DNA of 64,000 nt, taken from assembly GCF_000350225.1 (NCBI RefSeq), contig NW_005179111.1, forward strand, positions 494,272-558,271, in the 5' to 3' direction. The notes under the pieces were generated by a model, which was not told where the DNA came from, did not search any database, and saw only the letters and a list, made by a program, of their open reading frames with translations. The stretch's first letter is position 1; each line of letters begins with the position of its first letter. Both the position numbers and the translations under genes were made by a program. Origin of the DNA: Chondrus crispus (lineage: Eukaryota > Rhodophyta > Florideophyceae > Gigartinales > Gigartinaceae). Positions 56,170-64,000 of this stretch are shown here, in pieces.

Positions 56170-56507
56170 GAGAGAACGAAGAAAAACCAAATGCGAGATT
56201 GACGACGACGGCGGTAGCGGGAGCGGAAACGAAGACGAAGACCAAAGACAGAGACAGCAGCAAGAACCACAGCAAGAACAAAAGCCAAACCAAGAACGAA
56301 GACAACGAAGACAGCGGGGGCGATGACCAAAACCAATTCACACAAGAGAGCAAGAACGACAGCAGCAGCGAAAACCAAAACCAAGAACGACGGCAAGAAC
56401 GAGGAGAAACGGCAGCGAAAACGACAGCGACAACGACGGCAGAAACAACGGAACGAGAACGACAGACTCATGCAGTGAAATGACAGCGAGGGACTGGGCC
56501 CATAACC
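56170..56507 (-). repeat. Leader with pyrimidine-rich repeat (sense)
   Basis: Shorter by about 39 bases than the same region at 29455-29790, the missing part being one block of the TCGTT/CTT repeat. It contains the PBS candidate next to the LTR (GGACTGGGCCCA at about 56491-56502). Confidence 0.7.
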
Positions 56508-57771
56508 TAATGGTAGGTTCGGAGGGGCAAGGGAAAGAAGGAAGGCAGGTTGATGGGTGTGAGTGAAGGAGTTGGTGCCGAGGTTTACTTTGAAGCCGTT
56601 TTCCTGCGATACTTATACACTTCGAGTGCTACACTATCGCTCTACTCCGACTCCCAGTAAACCATACTCTACTATGCGCGACCAAGCGCGGTCCTCTTGT
56701 GGCCCGACCATACTGTTCGATTTCCACCTTACGAATCGATTCGTAACTATTAGCTCACAACTATTTCTACACATTCCAAATGACTGTAAACCATGGCCCT
56801 ATGCATGCAACTGTTTCACACCTTACTAATCTGCATCCAGTCATGCCAGACTTCATTGTTGTGCAACGAACAACTTGGCACTTGTCTATTTCCAACAACG
56901 CAAACGTCTTTCATATCACAATCGCCATACGTATCCTTGTTTCTCACCTTACTAATTTCGCCAAGCACTGTCAGATAATTATGGCAAGTTATAACAATGT
57001 GCATCCAGACTTTCTACACAACTCACATGAGAATACATGTAAATCACACGAGTACTGTCATGAACTTGCATCCAACGGCGCACCATGACGAGAGCACAGT
57101 GCAACGGCGCGTGTTCACGCAAGACTCGCATACAGCGTGACGCGTACACAGAATAATCGCACAACTGTATTCCTCTCGCCAGAAGTACTTGTTGTACTTT
57201 TGATTCACATGTACTGTACTCGGACACGCGCAGGATCGCAAACAGTCTGACACTGTAAAACTGTAAACCCTCATGTGCATACACCTGGATGCGTGTACAT
57301 GTGTACGTACACGAGTCCACCTGGCGACGTGTACATGTGTACACGGCATACATGTGTCCCGCCCGGGGGCCCCATGCAATTACCCATTACAACCATGGCA
57401 AACCACTTGAAACCCCCAAAACAACGTAATTATGGCATATACAGGCCATTTAAAGTACATCACAAGGCCAATGACGCACACGTGGACAACGCTCGACCAA
57501 TAGATTTGCAGCATTAGACCTGAGGGCCAATAGAATTGCAGTATTTCCTGTGTAGTCTATAGTGCTACGGGCCAAGGGTCCACTTGGCAAAACTATGCAA
57601 ATTTGCATGACCCTCCGAGAGGCCACTTTCGTCCCCGGAACCCCAAAATCTGGGATTTTACACGTGTCATGTCGTGATATGGGTAAGAGCGCCCGGACCG
57701 TGCAGTCATGTACACGTGTCACTCGATTTTGACCTTTTCAGATAACAGCATGTGGTCGCACATTTTCAATA
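56508..57771 (-). repeat. 5' LTR (subfamily B, 1264 bp)
   Basis: Nearly identical to 49932-51195. It ends CAATA at 57771, followed by the TSD CCCAC. Confidence 0.93.
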
Positions 57772-60266
57772 CCCACTCTCCTCACGTCACCTTCGTAGTA
57801 CAGAGATTCGAACCCGCAAACAAAGTCTAATCTAAGCTGCTTCATTTCGTCCACTTGCTTTTGAGACATGACGGGTCTGCGAGACAATTCGACCAGTTGA
57901 GAAAGAAGGTACAGATTCCGGAGATACGGCTGTGGTAGAATGCCATCAAAAACTATTATGGCAAAGTTCGATAAGAACTCCATGCACTCCGAGGCCTTCC
58001 AATTTGAGGAGTGCGCGGTATTACGGGGTATATCAGGGAAAGCAGACTGGGCAATACCTTTCCGGATCGCATTCATCTCCTCATCTAGTGGCCGCCACTG
58101 TGAAGGGCTGAGTATAAATCGATCATCGGTACGATAGGCTTCTTTCAGATGAATGCATTTACCCTTGAAAATGTCCATCATGTCTTTGCAGATGTTCATC
58201 CAGGTGTGCATTATGTCAAGAGGGAAAGAGGTGTAAGGATATACAGAATGTATGGAAAGCGGTACAGTTCTCCACTTTATCCCTGTTCGTTTTCGGATTC
58301 GTTCCCGTTCGGCATTGGAGATGTATGGGTCTTCCAGCTGAGAAAGTGTCAGCGCAGTGCTCTCCGCCGCGCGATAAGTGGGTCTTCGGGGATCCCACAA
58401 TATCTCGAACTCCGTAGGTGCTCTTGAGCCTTCCTTAGGAATTCTGGAACCAGTAGGGTCGTGTTCTGGAGGAGCAAGAACTGTGCATTGGATACGGTAG
58501 TACATGTGGTTGTGGAAAGGACTCCACACGCCGGCGAAGACACAACATCTGCAGGGGCATCTTCAATTGTGTCCGACTAATCCGGCTTGATTGTTGACAG
58601 CGAGCTTGTCACCGGTTTGATGAATGACGTGAACGCGAACCTTTCGCTCAACACCATCATGGAAGTAAATGTTCGTGCCGCCACAGATTTTCCGTATTTC
58701 CTGATCCAAAGGTGTAAACCATGTGTCTATGAATTCAGGCTCCTTTGGACCTTTCACGAAGCCGAGCGGAATGATGTTCTTGATGAGGTAGCGCATGCTC
58801 GGATCCAGATTATAGTTCTGCGCGGCAATGGGCCAGCAGTCATATCTGTGGTTCTCAAACGTTTGGAACCCATCCGTACTTGGTGCGATGAACACGTCGT
58901 ACTTCACATCATCATACCCACCGCATTCCTCTACAATCCGGTGATATAAGTTGCCATCAAAAAATCTTCATAGTATCGTTCAAGGGATTGACCACCCTCC
59001 GCTGCTACTCGCCGGACTAACTTCTCTTGGTGATATGAGAACACTTGTTTGCAGGCCTTTTCATCAGCCGCCCACACTTCAGTCCTTTCGAGGAGCGGGA
59101 GGTACTCAAAAATAACAATATCTTGAGCAGTGCCCTGTTCGACGCATGACACACAACGCAGCTCTGGATTCCGAAGAGCCCCCTCGACAGATTTAAGGAG
59201 CATGTGACGTCTACAGGCAAGGTAATTGATTGTTGAGAAGTTTGTATACTTCTCAAAGTTTCGCCGCAGCTGGCGTGCCATGACGCGGCTTTCAGTTCCG
59301 TAAGAATTGAGTCTTGTGCTCCAAGTGTCAGGCCGTGGTCGAGGAAGATCTTGATCCACGTACGATTTCGCGTGACCCAATCATCGAATCGATCCGCGGC
59401 GCTGGCTTGTGTACCTCCCCTTTCCAATTGCTTTGAATCGGATGCCGCATGTCCCCCTTCGGGGAATTCCGAAGCTTCAGAACTGTGGATTGTTCCGCTG
59501 CTTTGAACAAGCAAATCACCGACTGGAACTACATCACGATTTGGTAAGGTAACAATACCAGGTTCATAAGTGTATGCATCCTGTGGCTGATAGGCAGGCT
59601 CAATATCATCATGATGTGATTGAAAGTCAATCAATGCGGGACCATACCGTACGGGTAGGTCACAACTGTTTTCCTTTCCAACTTGCTCGATAAGACTACT
59701 CCCATTGCTTGTACGAGAGTCTATTATCTCATTACCAATTGAACCGATAAATACATCTGCGCTGCCATTCAGCTCCTCAAGTTCCGCTCCATCCCCGTAC
59801 GGAGTATCTGGAATGACACCATCTAACTCGGTCACATCCACTACACTGATGCTCTGAACACGTCCGATTCATCTTCGGTTCCCGGCATTGAATGTGCACT
59901 GACATCGTTGCTCGCAAAGCCGTATGGCGCACTTCCATGCCCACCTTCACCCGCAATGTCGACTTCGAGCTGAACCAGGTTTGGGGAAGCGGAGTTATGG
60001 GTTTCTGAAACTCCATTTGACCTATGTCCTTGTGTGGAGGATGCCTGGGTCTCACCAGAAGAAAGCAGGGCTCTAAATTGTTCCTCTTCGCGTTCGGCAG
60101 AATATATTGGACCGTTCCCTAACTCTGTTAAACCATCCTGCCTCCTTTGCGCATTTGCAATTCGTCTGTGTCTTCTCATTGTGCTTCGTGCAACCGGCTT
60201 TCCTACATGGCTGCAGTTGCAGCGATATGCTGATAGACAGATGAACTTGTGTTCCGAAAGATTCAT
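57772..60266 (-). pseudogene. Tnp2-type transposase (transposase_21), N-terminal and central parts
   Basis: From ATG 60266: a Cys/basic start (YRCNCSHVGKPVARSTMRRHRR), a long acidic region, then CRRHMLLKSVEGAL and CVSCVEQG (about 59220-59140). The core is FIAPSTDGFQTF (about 58890), NYNLDPSMRYLIKNIIPLG, KGPKEPEF, GLVGHN then RCPCRCC (about 58570-58540), and LDIMHTWMNICKD (about 58210). These match the Tnp2 core (STDGF, CWP, NYNL, LG-IPGPK, GHNG--PCR-C, D-MH). Decay: frame changes near 59843 and between 59380-59330 and 58931-58907, a stop where a Trp may have stood (58563-58565), and the Copia insertion at 57771. Some frame changes might be introns. It cuts and pastes its own transposon when intact. 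Confidence 0.82.
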
Positions 60267-60519
60267 TTTGTAGATCGGGAAGGGAGTTAGATAGATAAAC
60301 GTCTTAGATAGTTACGGAGACTTAGATCATGGTAGTGAAAACATACAGTTGCCGGTGCCACATCTCTGAACTCAGAAGAAACCTAGAGATGCGCAACGTG
60401 GTTTCATGCTGCGTGGTACGATGTGAGAACGAGTCGAAGAGGGCTTTGGTCAGTTCACGATGTACACGAATCGAAAGGAACGATGAAACAAAGGAAGGAG
60501 AGAGAGCACCCGTGCTTCT
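60267..60519. other. Region upstream of Tnp2, ending in half of a split TSD
   Basis: About 250 bases with no supported gene. CTTCT at 60515-60519, next to the reversed Copia 3' LTR, is the reverse complement of AGAAG at 28166-28170. No transposon terminus was recognised. Confidence 0.5.
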
Positions 60520-61767
60520 TAATGGTAGGTTCGGAGGGGCAAGGGAAAGAAGGAGGGCAGGTTGATGTGTGTGAGTGAAGGAGTTGGTGCCGAGGTTTAC
60601 TTGGAGCCGTCTTTCGGCGATACTTATACACTTTGAGTGTTACACTATCCCATTACTTTGGCACCTCGTAAACCGTACTCACCATATGCGCGACCAAGCG
60701 CGGTCCTCTTCTGGCCCGTCCACACTGTTCTATTTCCACCTTACGAATTGACTATTGACTATCAGTGCACAACAGTTTCTACACATTTCCAGTGACTGTA
60801 AACCATGGCCCTACGCATGCAATCGTTTCACACCTTACTAATCTGCATCCAGACATGACAGAATATATTCTTTCGCAATGAACAACTTGGCATCTCTCTA
60901 TTTCCAACAACGCAAAGTCCTGTCATATCTCAGTCCCCATACATGCCCTTGTTTCGTACCTTACTAATTTCGGTACACACTGCCAGACAACTATGACGGA
61001 TAGCAACAATGTGCATCCAGACTTTCTACACATCTCACGTGATATCCGATGTGAATCACACGAGTACTGTCATCAACTTGCATCCAACGGCGCACCATAA
61101 CGAGAGCACAGTACAACGTCGCATGCTGACGAGACTGTAGTACAACGGCGCATGCTGATGCAAGGGTCGCATACAGCGTGACGCATACACTGAATACTCA
61201 CGTAAGTACATGTCTCTTGCGAGAAATACTTGTACTTTTAATTCACATGTACTGTGCTCGGGCACGCGCCGGACCGTATGTAGGCGACGTGTACAAGTGT
61301 ACGTACACGCAGCAACCTGGCGATGTGTACATGTGTACACCGCACACAAGTGTCCAGCGCCAAGGCCACACGTAATTACCCATTACAACCATGGTGAACA
61401 ACTTGAAACCCCCGAAATGATGTAATTAATACGTATACCGATCATTCAAGATATATCACCAGCATGAGTGCATATAAGTGGACAATAACAGACCAATACA
61501 ATTGCAGCATTCGAACCGACACCCAATAGATTTGCAGTATTGCCTCTGTAGCCCTATAACGGTTCGGGCCAAATGCAAATTTTCGGCATTTATGCAAATT
61601 TGCATGACCCTCCAAAAGTCCACTTTCGTCCCCAGAACCCCAAAATCTGAGACTTTACACGTGTCATGTGGTAATATGGGGTGAGGGTCCGGACCGTCGA
61701 GTGAAGTACACGTGTCGCTCGATTTTGCACTTTCCAGATAACAGCATGTGGTCGCACATTTTCAATA
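60520..61767 (-). repeat. Copia 3' LTR (subfamily A, 1248 bp)
   Basis: Starts TAATGGTAGG and ends CAATA on the plus strand, nearly identical to the array LTRs. Confidence 0.95.
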
Positions 61768-61778
61768 CCTCCCCTCGA

Positions 61779-64000
61779 TCACATGCTTTGGGCAGCTTTG
61801 CAATCGGAAAGCCCAACCATGCCCACGAACTTTTCAAACAGCACGCGACCAAGTGGTTTGGTCAGCATATCGGCTGGCATTTCTGTTGTCGGACAATGGT
61901 ACAATGTGACCAGTTTTCGCTGCACCGCATCTCGAACAAAATGATACGTAATATCAATGTGCTTGTTGCGACGATTTGTAGATTCGTTCTGAGCAAACGC
62001 AATCGTACCAGCGTTGTCACATCCAACGCGAATTGTTGGATCCGAATTCGCACCAAGTACATCGGCATGGAAGCGTGGAAGCCACGCAGCCTCTTTGCAT
62101 GCCTCACTGAGTGCGATGTATTCTGCCTCACAAGTAGACTTTGCAACTACTGTTTGTTTCCGGGAAGCCCAACTGATAGGCCCATCACAAAGCTTGAACA
62201 CGTACCCACTCGTTGATTTTCGTGATTCAAGGCATCCACCCCAATCTGCGTCGCTATACCCATGAAGTTCCGTACCAAGATCATCTTTACCAAACACTAT
62301 TCCAAGATGCTGGGACCCACGCAAGTATCTCAAAACACGTTTCACACCTGACCAGTGCGACTCGTGAGGGTCGGCACAGTGTTGAGATAACTTTCCAATG
62401 GCAAACGCAATATCGGGGCGGGTCCCGACCATTAGGAACATTAGACATCCAATGGCCTGACGATATGGTTCAAAGCATGGGTTGTCATCAGTGCCAGTTT
62501 CGGCCACTTGCATTGTGACATGTCGAGACTGTTCCATCGGAGTAACGCAAGGATTGCATGCCGACATTTTGAACCGTTTCAGTACTGCTTGGGCATACTT
62601 CGACTGCGTGACGGTCAGGACGTGTTTAGAACGTATACGGTCGATCTCTAGACCAATACAAGTCTTCGCTTCGCCAAGGTCTTTCATATCGAATCGTTTG
62701 TTGAGTTCATTTTTCATCCATAATATGGCCTCCAAGTCACTTCCAGCTAGCAGCAGATCGTCCACGTACAACGCGATAATCATGATGACATTGCCTTGAC
62801 GTCGAATGTAAAGACATGGGTCGCTGCGTGTAGTGTTGAAACCAAGTTCAGTGATCAGAAACTCATCGATCTTACTATGCCATTGGCGATGGGCTTGCTT
62901 AAGACCATAGATTGCTTTCAAAAGTTTACACACCGAATCAGGTTTGACTTTGTCGATGCATCCTTCAGGTTGCTCCATGTAGATTTCTTCGTGAAGTTCA
63001 CCGTTGAGGAAGGCAGTCACCACGTCCATCTGATGCAGCTCAAGGTCAAAGTGCGCAACCAGTGCCAGCAGCAGACGGATAGTTGTGAACTTGATGACAG
63101 GGGCGAAAGTTTCAGTGTAATCGATGCCTTCTACTTGTTGAAAGCCTCGTGCCACAAGACGTCCCTTTGCAGTTTCGACCAATTTTCCGGACTCGTCAGG
63201 AAGTTGCTTCACTCCGAAAACCCACCTGGACGTCAGGACGTTTGATGCTTGAGATCTTGGAACAAGTGTCCATGTTTTGTTTTTGTGTTGTGAAGCAAGT
63301 TCTTTGTCGATGCCCTTCTGCCAGAAGCGAGCTTTTGGAGAATCCATAGCTTCCTTGTACGAGTTTGGAATTTCCGTTATCACATGGGCGTGGCTAAGGA
63401 GTCCAGCAGTCACCAAAGCTGCTGCCCACCACGCCCCAGGCGTTTTGCGAACGCGAGTGGACCGACGGAGATTAGTTGGCGGATCAATCGTTTCTTCCTC
63501 AACTACGTGTTGCTCAACTGTTTCGGTGGTTTCGTCCTCCCCTGAAGTTGGGGAGGAGTTGGAGGATTCATCAGAGTGTTGTTGTTCATCCGGCGATGAT
63601 GCTTCTGATGCCACTGCATCATTTTCTGCAACTTCCTCATCGATGCTCAAGTTGATTGTGTCATCATCAGTTGTAGCCTCGTCGTTTGTGTCCATCGGTT
63701 CACCAGATTTGCCTCCCGTGGACTCGTCAAAAGTAACATCTCTGGATACGATCACTTTGTGCAAATCACCATCCCACAACTTGTAAGCTTTCGTATTTTC
63801 AGCATACCCCAGAAACATTGCCTCCTTTGCACGGGCGTCAAGTTTCTGGATGTTGTGTTTTGGTAATGTATACCAACACTTTGAACCGAAAACACGCAAA
63901 TGACCAACATTTGGCACAGATTTCATCCATAAGTGGTATGGGGTCATCTTGGGGGGAATGGCACGTGACGTGACTCGATTTCGAACGTACACTGCATTTG
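61779..64000 (-). CDS. Copia pol, C-terminal 740 aa (partial)
   Basis: Open with no stop from the window end to 61779. It holds the end of integrase (RVTSRAIPPKMTPYHLW; LRVFGSKCWY), the acidic linker, RT with YVDDLLLAG and RNase H to CKAAQSM. It differs from 35374-39492 by very few residues (for example EQQH for EQQD). The gag side is outside the window. Confidence 0.95.
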   Translation of the reverse strand, partial: NAVYVRNRVTSRAIPPKMTPYHLWMKSVPNVGHLRVFGSKCWYTLPKHNIQKLDARAKEAMFLGYAENTKAYKLWDGDLHKVIVSRDVTFDESTGGKSGEPMDTNDEATTDDDTINLSIDEEVAENDAVASEASSPDEQQHSDESSNSSPTSGEDETTETVEQHVVEEETIDPPTNLRRSTRVRKTPGAWWAAALVTAGLLSHAHVITEIPNSYKEAMDSPKARFWQKGIDKELASQHKNKTWTLVPRSQASNVLTSRWVFGVKQLPDESGKLVETAKGRLVARGFQQVEGIDYTETFAPVIKFTTIRLLLALVAHFDLELHQMDVVTAFLNGELHEEIYMEQPEGCIDKVKPDSVCKLLKAIYGLKQAHRQWHSKIDEFLITELGFNTTRSDPCLYIRRQGNVIMIIALYVDDLLLAGSDLEAILWMKNELNKRFDMKDLGEAKTCIGLEIDRIRSKHVLTVTQSKYAQAVLKRFKMSACNPCVTPMEQSRHVTMQVAETGTDDNPCFEPYRQAIGCLMFLMVGTRPDIAFAIGKLSQHCADPHESHWSGVKRVLRYLRGSQHLGIVFGKDDLGTELHGYSDADWGGCLESRKSTSGYVFKLCDGPISWASRKQTVVAKSTCEAEYIALSEACKEAAWLPRFHADVLGANSDPTIRVGCDNAGTIAFAQNESTNRRNKHIDITYHFVRDAVQRKLVTLYHCPTTEMPADMLTKPLGRVLFEKFVGMVGLSDCKAAQSM

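Larger units (their letters stand above)
49932..57771 (-). mobile_element. Complete Ty1/Copia element inside Tnp2
   Basis: 7840 bp with two LTRs of equal length (1264 bp) that differ at very few sites (for example C/G near 57180 against 50633), intact ORF1, intact gag-pol, purine tract and TSD CCCAC. The internal part is almost the same as in the array at 34152-39503, but the LTRs are of a clearly different subfamily. It is probably young and possibly still autonomous. Confidence 0.95.
60520..64000 (-). mobile_element. Ty1/Copia element, 3' part (continues past window)
   Basis: It has a 1248-bp LTR of the array subfamily (not that of 49932), a purine tract, and pol from RNase H back to integrase. 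It is almost identical to the array copy in the part seen. Its 5' end lies beyond 64000. Confidence 0.95.

Noticed and set aside
1-64000. CRISPR arrays, tRNA or rRNA genes
   Set aside because: No regularly spaced short repeats, tRNA-like folds with T-loop and anticodon arms, or rRNA motifs were seen; the repeats present are LTRs and simple leader repeats.

Overview
This window is eukaryotic nuclear DNA made almost entirely of transposable elements and broken genes. No operons, rRNA or tRNA genes, or prokaryotic features were seen. It carries Ty3/Gypsy chromoviruses, Ty1/Copia elements, a Tnp2-type DNA transposase and decayed fragments of an APC6/CDC16-like and an O-fucosyltransferase-like gene. 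The host cannot be named from sequence alone. A TE-rich, gene-poor alga, possibly a red alga, is plausible, but this is inference.

Region 1 (1-25473) is a nest of two Ty3 chromoviruses of one family, both read on the minus strand. The outer, older copy has gag at 24136-21851, pol at 21980-19069 and pol continued at 4734-2184. Its pol is interrupted by a full 14.3 kb second copy (4735-19068, TSD TGAGC) and by a diverged solo Copia-type LTR (3046-3985, TSD CGTAG). The inner copy has a 5.3 kb stretch between pol and its 3' LTR that holds a long ANTISENSE open frame (5895-7560, plus strand).

Region 2 (25474-28170) holds a host-gene fragment split by a 68-bp hairpin element with TG...CA ends and a 5-bp TSD, then an unrecognised 359-aa minus-strand gene.

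Region 3 (28171-40751) is a Copia array: LTR, truncated internal region, LTR, complete internal region, LTR. Every copy whose 5' half is in view carries an extra ORF upstream of gag that encodes two C2H2 (U1/JAZ-like) zinc fingers. It appears to be made by splicing a 7-nt first exon (ATGCAAA) over a 153-bp intron.

Region 4 (40752-49013) is old sequence: an O-fucosyltransferase-like pseudogene, a pair of about 0.6-kb inverted repeats carrying an APC6/CDC16-like TPR fragment joined to a signal-anchor segment, a permuted relic of another Ty3-like element between them (RH-IN then gag), and an acidic 212-aa ORF.

Region 5 (49014-60519) is a Tnp2 transposase gene on the minus strand, split by a structurally complete and probably young Copia element (49932-57771, TSD CCCAC). 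Region 6 (60520-64000) is the 3' part of another Copia copy that runs off the window.

The flanks of the Copia array and of the last copy form a split target-site duplication (AGAAG at 28166-28170; CTTCT, its reverse complement, at 60515-60519). This implies that about 19.8 kb (40752-60519) was inverted by recombination between two opposed Copia copies. Undoing the inversion puts the 359-aa gene and the Tnp2 gene side by side in divergent orientation.
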